From positions 2,501 through 66,500 of the forward strand of contig CAUYWD010000318.1 in assembly GCA_963576735.1 (NCBI GenBank): a stretch of DNA of 64,000 nucleotides, given 5' to 3'. Under the pieces are notes generated by a model. That model did no database searches, was not told the DNA's origin, and saw nothing but the letters and a program-made list of their open reading frames with translations. A program made the position numbers and the translations under genes. The stretch comes from Bedellia somnulentella. Its lineage: Eukaryota > Arthropoda > Insecta > Lepidoptera > Bedelliidae. Positions 9,122-18,079 of the stretch are shown piece after piece (position 1 is the first letter of the stretch; each line of letters begins with the position of its first letter).

Positions 9122-9777
9122 TTTTTTTTTTTTTTTTTTTTTTTTCGTGGGGAAATCCTCATGGATCCGACGTCACCCGGCGGGGTGACGAAGGTATGTC
9201 GGACTCTTACCGACTAAAACCCCACGGTGGCCACCTATGGTACACATGTGTGGAGTCCCTGGCAACTTTACCGTAGGCAACATCCACAGACTCCACGCAC
9301 CTGCTGCAAAAAGCAGCCCATCTCGGGGGACTTAAAGTCCCCCACTCCTCCTTGTGCTTCCTCAGCACTGCAGGCGTTTGGGCCACAAGTTCCAAACGCC
9401 CACCCCCTCGAGATTCTCCTTGCGGAGTAGCAGACTGCAACCCGCCGGTCGCAGCCCACCACCTCACGGATTTTTTAACGAGGTTTTGTCCTCGGATTTT
9501 TGCGGAAGGTTTACTCCTCTTCCGATTTTTTATAGAGGTTTACTCCTCGCGGTCAAGCCTACGCCACGGCAAGACCCTCGGCCCGGGAAGTGCAAGACTG
9601 CCAGGGTTACGAGTTCTCTTGATTTTTTAACGAGGTTTTCTCCTCACCCAGTCCGCTTACTGCTCACTCTGAAAACAGAGGAGAGAAGCGGACCCTTGGT
9701 GCATTGGCTTCACCCCGGGTGACCAGCCCGGGGCTACTGAGCCCCCACGCCACGACAAGGCTGCACCGTGTGGGGGG
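9122..9777 (-). mobile_element. E3: short non-autonomous element with SART termini
   Basis: 656 bp. T-run 9122-9145. The 3' domain resembles that of E13 (about 90% over the last 80 nt). The 5' end is a complete HDV-like ribozyme. Between them is no reverse transcriptase, endonuclease or ORF1 sequence and no convincing reading frame. The middle carries four related blocks of the form GATTTTTT...GAGGTTT.CTCCTC near 9470, 9496, 9524 and 9624, akin to the ATTTTTTATAGAGG block of other 5' UTRs. The structural 3' UTR stem GTGGAGTC/GACTCCAC is kept. It looks like a SINE-like passenger mobilised by an autonomous partner; partner use is inferred. Confidence 0.85.
9698..9777 (-). ncRNA. HDV-like ribozyme of E3
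   Basis: Same fold as in E2 but with compensatory changes: P2 is GGTGC/GCACC instead of GGTAC/GTACC, and P4 is CCCCGGG/CCCGGGG, where E2 has a T-G wobble. J4/2 is CCAAT. One extra C precedes P1. Confidence 0.85.
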
Positions 9778-9802
9778 AAAAACCTAACCTAACCTAACCT
9801 AA

Positions 9803-9804
<2 letters not shown>
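9778..9804. repeat. Telomere repeat spacer E3/E4
   Basis: Five CCTAA units preceded by extra A residues at the E3 5' junction. Confidence 0.92.
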
Positions 9805-9833
<29 letters not shown>

Positions 9834-11506
9834 CGTGGGGAAATCCTCATGGATTCCCCGCCGCTGGGGGGAGCGACGGGGGTATGTCAGACTTCTACTG
9901 ACTAAAACCCCACGGTGGTCCTTCTTGGTGCCTGTATGTGGAGCCTTCGGGTCGTCTGGCCTTTGGCAATTCATCGCCGCGGACTCCACGCACCTGCCGC
10001 TTGTGAGCGTACTCTCTTGGGGAGGGACGGAACCCCCCTTTACAACCTCTTGTAGTGACGGACACTCAGGACCACCTAAGTGCCCGTCCTTCTCGGGCAG
10101 TGTTAGGTAGCGCGCAAATGGCCCCCCTTTGCGCGCCTCCTGCCCGTGCAGCCCCGTCTTTGGCAGTGAATGCTCACGGGGCTGCGTGGTCTTAACTTGA
10201 CCATTTCTTGTCGCGGTGCATTATTGATTTCTTGCACCGCGACGGCGATTTCTACGTCTCGTAGGGTCCGCCATTTCCCTCTCTCTTTCGGCGGCCTCTT
10301 TTGCAAGCATAACTTGTTCGCAGAAAGAGGCCGCCGCTGCCCACGCTTCGGGGCTTTCTATCATTGCTGCCACTACGGCCGGAAGGGATAGGTCCGTGCC
10401 GATGACTTCTTGGAGTGCAGTTCTCTCCACAGCCCAAGCTGGGCACACCTCGAGGGTGTGTTGTGCCGTATCCTCGGGGCAATTCAGGCAGTGGTGACAA
10501 CGAGCAGCCTGCTCCCTGCCCAGCCGCCACAGGTATTTCCCGAAGCAACCATGCCCGGAAAGGACCTGTGTCAGCCGAAAGCTTAGGGATCCGTGCTCCC
10601 GCTGCAACCACTGCGTGAAGACGGGGAGAATGGCCTCCACCGTCTTGTGCCCCGCGCTCGGCTGTCCCAGCCTGAGCGCCCATGCGTCCAAGGCAGCAGC
10701 CTCGACCTCCTGCTTATAGGCCGCAGTTTCCCTTGGAGTGGGCCAATGGCCCTGAGTCCGTCGCTCCTCCCGCCAGTGGAAAGTGGACGCAAGCACGTTT
10801 GCATCCAAATCCCAGGGCAAAGAACCCGCCATAAGGCAGGCAGCTTCCCGGGATACCGTTCGGTATCCCCTTGACGCCCTCACGGCCATGAGACGTTGCG
10901 GCGCGTTAAGTAGCGCCGCATTTGACCCTTTAAGGGCGTCTGACCACACTGGGGAGCCGTACATGGCCATCGACCGTACGACCCCCATGTAGAGCTGCCT
11001 GCACCCGTTCCGAGGGCCCCCAAGGTTCGGCATGAGTCTGCATAGTGCAGCAGCTGCAACCATTAGGCGGGGCCCTAGACGCTCGAAGTGAGCGCGGAAC
11101 GTCCAGCGGCCGTCGAGCACTAATCCAAGGTATTTCAAAGTGGACTCGACGGCAATCCTCACGCCGCCCACGACGATGGCGGATTCTCCCTCTGGCGGGC
11201 GATTCCGAGGCCCGTGGAACCACATGGCCTCGGACTTGTTCAGGGCCACTTCAAGGCCTAAAAGCCTTATGCGGCGCACCACGTGCGCCACACCAGCCGT
11301 CGCGCGGATGGCGGCCTCCCTGTATGTCTTTCCTCGAGCCGTCACTAGGGTGTCGTCTGCATAGCAGGTCAGTTGGACACCCCAGAGGTTGGCGCCACGC
11401 AAGACCCAGTCGTAACCGATGTTCCACAGGAGCGGGCCCAAGACAGAACCCTGTGGAACACCGCAAGACATTACGTGACTACTCCAACCCTCCCGAACCG
11501 GATAGG
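9805..11506 (-). mobile_element. E4: SART-type element, 5'-truncated
   Basis: T-run 9805-9832; 3' UTR 9833-10220; ORF2 fragment to 11506, where element sequence changes to ACCTAACC. Its closest visible relative is E15, which shares a stretch of identical sequence up to the truncation. The 3' UTR hairpins are present in a diverged but paired form. Confidence 0.93.
10221..11506 (-). pseudogene. ORF2 fragment of E4 (RT palm to C-terminus)
   Basis: About 428 open codons ending at TAA 10221-10223. It starts just upstream of the GVPQGSVLGPLLWN block and keeps YADD (11352-11363), the thumb/linker region, the C-terminal CCHC and a basic tail ending RRGARNQ. The endonuclease and the N-terminal half of the RT are missing through 5' truncation. 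The stop codon lies in the loop of a 10-bp hairpin (10211-10242), where a C-G pair of other copies is replaced by T-A. Confidence 0.92.
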
Positions 11507-11519
11507 ACCTAACCTAACC
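11507..11519. repeat. Telomere repeat spacer E4/E5
   Basis: Two to three CCTAA units. Confidence 0.9.
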
Positions 11520-11538
11520 TTTTTTTTTTTTTTTTTTT

Positions 11539-11928
11539 CGTGGGGAAATCCTCATGGATTCCCCGCCGCATGGGGGTGCGACGAGGATATGTCAGACTTC
11601 TACTGACTAAAACCCCACGGTGGCCCTTCTTGGTGCATACAGTTTGGGGGTCCTTGAAGACTTTAACCAGAGGCAATATTCCTCGGACCCCCAGCACCTA
11701 ACGCCTTGTGGCGTACCTCAATAGGGGGTTTTTGGTACCCCCCTTTTTACCATCACCAAGCAGCGGACGCTCAGGGCCACCTGAGCGTCCGCCCTTCTCG
11801 GGCAGGGTTGAGTAGCGCGCAGATAACCCCACTCTGCGCGCCTCCTGCCCGTGGAGCCCCACTTTCGGCGACGCACGCCATATGGGGGCTCCGTGGTCTA
11901 AGAAGACCCTACCAAAGGCCGCGGTGCA
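11539..11928 (-). promoter_or_regulatory. Structured 3' UTR (best-resolved copy)
   Basis: 390 nt with no gene. Plus-strand positions of inverted repeats: CGTGGGG/CCCCACG closing the last 80 nt; GCCGCA/TGCGAC (11565-11582); GTCAG/CTGAC (11591-11607); GGGGGTCC/GGACCCCC nested inside GGTGC/GCACC (around 11632-11700); a perfect 13-bp stem (11763-11792); GCGCGCAGA/TCTGCGCGC (11815-11841); GGAGCCCC/GGGGCTCC; and a 9-bp stem around the ORF2 stop (11919-11950). Other copies keep the pairing while changing bases. In SART1 the 3' UTR is known to be needed for retrotransposition; assigning roles to single stems is inference. Confidence 0.8.
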
Positions 11929-14900
11929 TCAAGGGTTCCTGGCACCGCGGCGACGACGGCCCCTTCTGGTGGGGTCCGCCAACTCCCTCTCTCGTTCGGC
12001 GGCCTCCTTTGCAAGCATGACTCGTTCGCAAAAGGAGGCCGCCGCCGCCCACGCATCGGGTCTCTCCACCATAGCCGCGACCACGGCCGGCAGAGAGAGA
12101 TCCGGGCCGATGACCGCCCGGAGTGCTGCCCTCTCTTCATCCCACGCTGGGCACACTTCTAATGTGTGTTGTGCCGTCTCCTCGGGGCAATTTAGACAGT
12201 GGTGGCAACGAGCAGCCTGCTCCTTGCCCAGCCGCCACAGGTATTTCCCGAAGCAACCATGCCCGGAAAGGACCTGTGTCAGCCGAAAGCTCAGAGATCC
12301 GTGCTCTCGCTGCAACCACTGCGTAAAGACGGGGAGGATCGCCTCCACCGTCCTGTGCCCCGCACTCGGCTGACCCAGCCGCAGTGCCCAGGCCTCTAGG
12401 GCAGCTGACTCGACCTCCCGTTTGTAGGCCGCAGTCTCCCGATCCGTGGGCCAGTGGCCCTGTGTCCGCCGTTCTTCACGCCAGTGGAAGGTCGACGCGA
12501 GAACTTGCGCGTCTAACTCCCACGGCTTTGAACCCGCCATTAGGCAGGCAGCCTCTCGGGATACCGTGCGGTATCCCCTTGACGCCCTGACAGCCATGAG
12601 TCGTTGCGGCGCATGAAGAAGCGCCGCGTTTGACCCTTTCAGGGCGTCAGCCCACACTGGGGAGCCGTACATAGCCATGGACCGTACGACTCCCATATAG
12701 AGCTGCCTGCACCCGTCCCTAGGGCCCCCAAGGTTCGGCAGGAGTCTGCATAGTGCAGCTGCCGCAACCATCAACCGGGGCCCCAAACGCTCGAAGTGAG
12801 CGCGGAACGTCCAACGGCCGTCGAGTACTAATCCAAGGTATTTCAAACTTGACTCGACGGCAATCCTCTCGCCACCCACGACGATGGCGGATTCCCCAAC
12901 CGGCGGACCGTTCCGAGGACCATGGAACCACATGGCCTCGGACTTATTCAGGGCCACTTCCAGACCCAACGACCTTATTCGGCGCACCACGTGCGCCACT
13001 CCCGCAGTCCCGCGGATGGCGGCCTCTCTGTGGGTCTTGCCTCGAGCCGTCACTAGGGTGTCGTCTGCATAGCAGGTGAGTTGGACACCCCAGAGGTTGG
13101 CGCCGCGTAAGACCCAATCGTAGCCGATGTTCCACAGAAGCGGGCCCAAGACTGAGCCCTGTGGAACACCGCAAGACATTTCGCGGCGACCCCAACCCTC
13201 CCGAAGCGGATACGTAATGTACCGGTCCGAGAGGTACGACCCGAGAATCCTCCTGATGTAGGGAGGCACGTCATGGTACTTCAGTGCCTCCTCAATGCAA
13301 GACCAGGGCATGGTGTTAAAGGCGTTTTTAATGTCGATCGAGACCGCCAACACCACCTCGCCCTGGGAGACCGCCTCGTCCGCTATTGAGCGGACCCGCA
13401 GAACCGCATGAACGGTGGAACGACAACGCCGGAAACCGTACTGGTGGTCCGAGAGGTTCGGACCAATTTCTTCGAGGTGATTGACGATGCGGGCCGAAAC
13501 CACCCGCTCCAAGAGCTTGCCCGCCTCATCAAGCAAGACGATTGGCCGGAATGCCGAAGGCTCTATGGAGTCGGCGGGGCGCCCCTCCTTTCTCAACAAG
13601 ACGAGTTTGCCCGTCTTCCACGGCTCCGGAAATACGCCTTCCTCCAGGCACGCAGAAAACAGGCCCCGAAACTTCACTTCAAGGAAGGGCTTGAGCGCCA
13701 CAACCCACGCCTGCCCCGGGATTCCATCTAGACCCGGGGCTGTCTTCTTAGCTTTAAGGCGCTCGATGGCCACCGCCAACTCTGGCTCCGTCACCTCGGG
13801 AACCAGCTGGTCGTCCACCGGACGTTGCCGTTCGCATATCATCACGGGGGGTTGATGCACCCCCCTATCCGGGAACAGTGCCGAGACGACATTTTCCACC
13901 ACGTGGGGCTGGAGGCTCGTCGTGAGTGGGGGAGCCCAGGGGCGGAGCCTTTGCATCGCCACTCTATAGGGGCGCCCCCACGGATCTCTATTAAGAGCCT
14001 CCCGAAGTTCCTTTCTGGACTCTTCTTTGGCCCTGATGATAGCAATTTTCAGGGCCTTTTTCGCCTCGCGAAATACCTCCACGCGGCGGAGTTCCTCGGC
14101 CTCGTCCCGGGGTCTTCTCCTCCTCTGTCTTTTGCACCGGCGGCGTGCCACGATGCTCGCTTGTCGTAGGCGAGCAATTTCGGCAGACCACCAGTGCACT
14201 TGGCGTCTCGGAGCCATAGGCCCCACTCGGGGCATAGACGCATCGCAAATCTCTGTGAGAGCCTCACGAAACCAGTCCACCTCAGCACGGATGTCAATTG
14301 CTGTACCAGACGGTGCCACCCAGGACTGAACAATAGCTGCCTCGACCATAGTTTCTTTGTTCAGCCTGCTGAGGGCCCATCTGGGCCCCCCATTCGTCGA
14401 CTGACCGCCTGGTAAGGTGGCTGCACGGGACGTGGAGAGGTCGTAACGGATGTAATGATGATCCGAAAACGACTCCACGTCTGTGATGACTCTCCAGCCC
14501 TTGATCAGGGCCCAGAGACCGGGAGTTGCGAAAGTCAGATCGACAATCGAACTCCCGTTATGCCGAACGCATGTGGGTGTCGAACCCCTATTTACAATGG
14601 CCACACCCGTGGCTGTAGCCCACTCTAGCACGACCTCGCCAAAACGATCAGTGGCCGGAGATCCCCAAGCCACAGACTTGGCATTGAAATCTCCGGCGAC
14701 CAGGACTTGACGAGGAGAGCGTTGCAGGACTGCTGCTTCTACCTCCTGCATGAACACTTCATAGTTGGCAAGGGTTTCATTTGGGGAAAAGTATACTGAA
14801 AAAATCACTATTTCCCCGACACGAGCTGAGACGAAACCCCTGCCTCTAATCACCTCTTCCAGCAGCAGTCCTGATGATTGGCTGACAGTTATCGCCGCCA

Positions 14901-15057
14901 CGCCATCCAGGTCCGACACCCAGTTTACCCCTAAAGGAACAAAGTATGGCTCCGAGACCACTCCTATTTGTATCAACCACTCCGCCATGCTTTGGAAGAA
15001 CAGATCCTGGGCAGTGGCGCAGTGGTTGAGATTCACCTGGAGGAATCGCATGGCCAT
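11929..15057 (-). CDS. ORF2 of E5: endonuclease / reverse transcriptase
   Basis: 1042 codons from the ATG at 15057. The endonuclease has GDFNAKSVAWGS and SDHHYIRY in place of the usual SDHRYIRF; the catalytic SDH is kept. The RT has FNTMPW, GVPQGSVLGPLLWN and YADD at residues 663-666 (13060-13071). The C-terminal motif is CHHCLNCPEETAQHTLEVC, and the basic tail ends RRRRGARNP. Only about eight residues differ from the ORF2 of E10, against dozens in ORF1. The frame is uninterrupted. Confidence 0.96.
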   Translation of the reverse strand: MAMRFLQVNLNHCATAQDLFFQSMAEWLIQIGVVSEPYFVPLGVNWVSDLDGVAAITVSQSSGLLLEEVIRGRGFVSARVGEIVIFSVYFSPNETLANYEVFMQEVEAAVLQRSPRQVLVAGDFNAKSVAWGSPATDRFGEVVLEWATATGVAIVNRGSTPTCVRHNGSSIVDLTFATPGLWALIKGWRVITDVESFSDHHYIRYDLSTSRAATLPGGQSTNGGPRWALSRLNKETMVEAAIVQSWVAPSGTAIDIRAEVDWFREALTEICDASMPRVGPMAPRRQVHWWSAEIARLRQASIVARRRCKRQRRRRPRDEAEELRRVEVFREAKKALKIAIIRAKEESRKELREALNRDPWGRPYRVAMQRLRPWAPPLTTSLQPHVVENVVSALFPDRGVHQPPVMICERQRPVDDQLVPEVTEPELAVAIERLKAKKTAPGLDGIPGQAWVVALKPFLEVKFRGLFSACLEEGVFPEPWKTGKLVLLRKEGRPADSIEPSAFRPIVLLDEAGKLLERVVSARIVNHLEEIGPNLSDHQYGFRRCRSTVHAVLRVRSIADEAVSQGEVVLAVSIDIKNAFNTMPWSCIEEALKYHDVPPYIRRILGSYLSDRYITYPLREGWGRREMSCGVPQGSVLGPLLWNIGYDWVLRGANLWGVQLTCYADDTLVTARGKTHREAAIRGTAGVAHVVRRIRSLGLEVALNKSEAMWFHGPRNGPPVGESAIVVGGERIAVESSLKYLGLVLDGRWTFRAHFERLGPRLMVAAAALCRLLPNLGGPRDGCRQLYMGVVRSMAMYGSPVWADALKGSNAALLHAPQRLMAVRASRGYRTVSREAACLMAGSKPWELDAQVLASTFHWREERRTQGHWPTDRETAAYKREVESAALEAWALRLGQPSAGHRTVEAILPVFTQWLQREHGSLSFRLTQVLSGHGCFGKYLWRLGKEQAARCHHCLNCPEETAQHTLEVCPAWDEERAALRAVIGPDLSLPAVVAAMVERPDAWAAAASFCERVMLAKEAAERERELADPTRRGRRRRGARNP

Positions 15058-15062
15058 TATTA
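15055..15062 (-). promoter_or_regulatory. Stop-start junction, TAATAATG
   Basis: Two in-frame ORF1 stops, TAA TAA; the second shares its last A with the ORF2 ATG, giving the same TAATG string used by Bombyx SART1. Confidence 0.82.
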
Positions 15063-17192
15063 TCCGATGGTCATGGGTTCCTCCTCAGCTCTTGGCTTTG
15101 TATTAGCCTGAGTAGAGCTTGAATGCCCTATGCCAGCCTTCTTATGACCTGCCCGCTTAGTTTTGTTTGCGGCACAGGTTTTGGCTCCAATTTTGTGGCC
15201 TGCAGGCCTTCCATCAGCCGTGCAGATGGGACAGCATGCCTTTGCATTGCATGTATCCGCTATGTGGCCGGGCAAACCGCAGCGATAGCAGAGATCGCTA
15301 CGGTCGATTTGCGAATCACATTTTGCGCGTACGTGGCCTACTTGGAGGCACTTGTAACAGCGTAGCTCTTTTCGTGGCAACAACTGCACGCGCACTTCTC
15401 CCCATCCAATCTGAATATGCCCCACCTGGAGCATATTCTTTGCCGCAACCAGCGGACACCTGACGTGGACTGTTGATAGCCCACGTTGTCCTTCGGTTAT
15501 CCGCCCAACCTTTACATCAGCCTTTGAACAGCCGCCGGCGCTAGCTACGGCTTCGGCCACCTCGCTGCTAGAAACTGAGTCGTCCAGACCAAATAGACGG
15601 AGGTCTTCAAGCTTCATTGGTCTGAACACAGTTACCAGGTCAGGTGGAAGGACTTCTCTTAGCCTATTTGCGAAGGCATCGGCTTTTTCGGAAGATTGTT
15701 CTCCCGATATCTCATATTTTCGGGCCCCGGTGATAGCGGTTCGTATCCGCAAAGGCCCGATTCCCAGACCACTCATGTCAATTTGCTTCCTGGCCTGGGA
15801 TAGGATATCGCCATAGTTAGCTCCGTTCTTTTCCGCCTCCGCATCGAGTCTTACGACCACTGCCGCAGATCGAGGCGTTCGGAGTTTGCGCACCTTTGGT
15901 TTTGCAGCTTTTTTTGCCATTTGTTTACCAGTAGCTGGGGCTGCAGGCGTGTTTTTCTGCCCTTTTTTAGTTTTGCGTCGGGCAACTGTAGCCCACGACT
16001 CCTCCATGGTTGCTGAAGATGTGCTCGGTTGTTGCAACATCGATTCTCGCACCACAACAGCTGGTCTTGACACCGGTTTTTCAGCAGGTAAGGGTAAACT
16101 AGCAGGTCGTACAGTGCTTTCCCCCTTACCTTTACCCTTTCCCTTACCCTGCAGCCTTTTTTCAGTCGTGGAAGGCTTTGTAGACTGTATAGGGTCGGTG
16201 CGTGGTGTGGCTCTCTTGTCCGCCGCTAGAGGCGGTCGTAGCCGTTTCTCGGGAAGCAATCGGCCCTCCAGAGCTTCCAACCGAGCATTCACCATGGTCC
16301 CTACTTGGACCATGATTTTTTGGGCTAAGCTGTCAGTCGCCTCTGAATTTAAATTACATCCCCGAATTTCTTCTCTAAAGGCTTCTAGCTCTTTCCGAAG
16401 TGCTGCCTGCTCCGACTGGAGACCTTCGTTTGAGGACTTCACGATTTTAAGCTCGTTTTTCAAGCGAGCATTATCATCTTGAAGCCTCCTTGTTTCTTCA
16501 CTAGATGACCGTTCTAAAAGAGCTTCTGTTGATTCTTTGATCAAAGACGTTGCATCTTTAAGCTTTTTGATGAATGTGCCCTTCAACGCCTTTGATTTAT
16601 GAGCAACATCCATGATTTTCGCTATTCCCTCCTGAACCGAAGCTACAATTTCAGCTGCCGTCTTTTCAGAGGCTGGTATCGATGCTTCTGCAATTTGTGG
16701 CCTATGCAGTCTCTTCTTCTCTTGGACAGGGTCATACCGTTCCATTTTCTGAGACAGCTCTTCTGAGTTTTTCAGTAAGAAACTGTCTCTTTTCGCCTTT
16801 GCGAGTTCTTCACGAGCTCTGCCAACGCCAATGTACTGGCCTGTTGTTGGTGGCCTACCACGCCCTCTTTTCGCAGTTGCTTTGGAATTCGAGGAAACTG
16901 CACTGCCGTCTGAATCTGAGGCACTTAAGCCACTGCCAGCACGCCGTTTTCTGTGTAGGTCCCACAGCCTGTGTTCACTTTCCACAGTCGTATGTGAGCT
17001 CACACTCATATTTCCATCAGTAAGATCGGAGTCCGATAATCGTTCGCATAAGTCATTGTTTGGCATAAGATGGGTGTTGTCCCCCCCAGAATACAAGGGA
17101 CGGCCTACATCAAAAGATGTAGGGAGGGATTCTCCGCCGACTGAGCCGACGGTACCCTCCTGGGGTAATAACTTTCTATTTTCACTCATCAT
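15060..17192 (-). CDS. ORF1 of E5: CCHC nucleic-acid-binding protein
   Basis: 710 codons, starting with a double ATG (MMSENRK). Beta N-terminus, then an S/D-rich stretch, AT-hook-like AKRGRGRPP, GQYIGVGRAREE, a long coiled-coil segment (LQDDNARLKNELKIVKSS and following), the block conserved in all ORF1s, a KGKGKGKGKG linker, ESWATVARR, and three CCHC knuckles near the C-terminus (CYKCLQVGHVRAKC and two more). It differs from the E10 ORF1 at more than 40 positions, mostly in the linker and coil. The first codons also encode a hairpin that covaries between beta copies. Confidence 0.94.
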   Translation of the reverse strand: MMSENRKLLPQEGTVGSVGGESLPTSFDVGRPLYSGGDNTHLMPNNDLCERLSDSDLTDGNMSVSSHTTVESEHRLWDLHRKRRAGSGLSASDSDGSAVSSNSKATAKRGRGRPPTTGQYIGVGRAREELAKAKRDSFLLKNSEELSQKMERYDPVQEKKRLHRPQIAEASIPASEKTAAEIVASVQEGIAKIMDVAHKSKALKGTFIKKLKDATSLIKESTEALLERSSSEETRRLQDDNARLKNELKIVKSSNEGLQSEQAALRKELEAFREEIRGCNLNSEATDSLAQKIMVQVGTMVNARLEALEGRLLPEKRLRPPLAADKRATPRTDPIQSTKPSTTEKRLQGKGKGKGKGESTVRPASLPLPAEKPVSRPAVVVRESMLQQPSTSSATMEESWATVARRKTKKGQKNTPAAPATGKQMAKKAAKPKVRKLRTPRSAAVVVRLDAEAEKNGANYGDILSQARKQIDMSGLGIGPLRIRTAITGARKYEISGEQSSEKADAFANRLREVLPPDLVTVFRPMKLEDLRLFGLDDSVSSSEVAEAVASAGGCSKADVKVGRITEGQRGLSTVHVRCPLVAAKNMLQVGHIQIGWGEVRVQLLPRKELRCYKCLQVGHVRAKCDSQIDRSDLCYRCGLPGHIADTCNAKACCPICTADGRPAGHKIGAKTCAANKTKRAGHKKAGIGHSSSTQANTKPRAEEEPMTIG

Positions 17193-17545
17193 TCATATTT
17201 TGGTAGGCAATTTTACCCTCGGCCTACCATCGAGCTTAACCCCCCCTACCCCTGCGCTAGGCACTGGACCCCCTCCAGACACTCATCCCCTCGGCACGCT
17301 GACCTTGGGATTAGGGTAATTTTTTTTATAGAGGTTTTCTTCCTCGCAGCCCGAACCTCAGTGGCCTGAGCCCCCGTTCCCACCGAAGTGGGCTTACGGG
17401 TTGGCCGGCAGTATCATGAAGACACTACCGCCCCTCCATCACCAGCCGCCCAATGTGGACAGTCGCTGGGACCGAACGCAAGACAGAACCTGGCCGACCG
17501 ATACGACACAAACGCCAGGTTCTAACTTAACAACGACGCCTACTC

Positions 17546-17626
17546 GGTACATTGGCTTCACCCCGGGCTGGATTGCCCGAGGCTACTGAGCCCCCACGCC
17601 ACGACAAGGCTGTACCATGTGGGGGG
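17546..17626 (-). ncRNA. HDV-like ribozyme of E5
   Basis: P1 CCCCCAC/GTGGGGG with one additional C at the 5' end; P2, P3, P4 and J4/2 as in E2. The spacer after it begins ACCTAACC, so the join to the telomere differs by one base from the usual AACCTAACC. Confidence 0.84.
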
Positions 17627-17662
17627 ACCTAACCTAACCTAACCTAACCTAACCTAACCTAA

Positions 17663-17664
<2 letters not shown>
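17627..17664. repeat. Telomere repeat spacer E5/E6
   Basis: About seven CCTAA units. Confidence 0.94.
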
Positions 17665-17700
<36 letters not shown>

Positions 17701-18079
17701 GTGGGGAAATCCTCATGGATTCCCCGCCGCTGGGGGGAGCGACGGGGATATGTCAGACTCGTACTGACTAAAACCCCACGGTGGTCCTTCTCGGTGCACG
17801 ATGGTCGGGGTCCCTGGCCTCTGTCACCGAAGGTAATTTACCACGGACCCCTCGCACCTATGCCTTGCGGCATTCCTTCAACGGGGGGACAGAACCCCCC
17901 TATTTCCAACACACAGAAACGGACGCTCAGAACCACTGAAGCGTCCGTCCTTCTTGGCAGGGTGCGTAGCGCGCAAATAGCCCCCCTTTGCGCGCCTCCT
18001 GCCGTGGAGCCCCACTTTCAGCGTCGCACGCCATATGGGGGCTCCGTGGTCTTAGAAGACCCTACCAATGGCCGCGGCG

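Larger units (their letters stand above)
11520..17626 (-). mobile_element. E5: full-length SART-type retrotransposon (beta type)
   Basis: About 6.1 kb. T-run 11520-11538; 3' UTR 11539-11928; ORF2 11929-15057; ORF1 15060-17192; 5' UTR 17193-17626. Both ORFs are intact. It is nearly identical to E10 in UTRs and ORF2, and to E1 where they overlap. ORF1 has the beta N-terminus (MMSENRKLLPQEGT). An out-of-frame ATG four bases upstream of ORF1 opens a 4-codon uORF (17196-17182). Confidence 0.95.
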
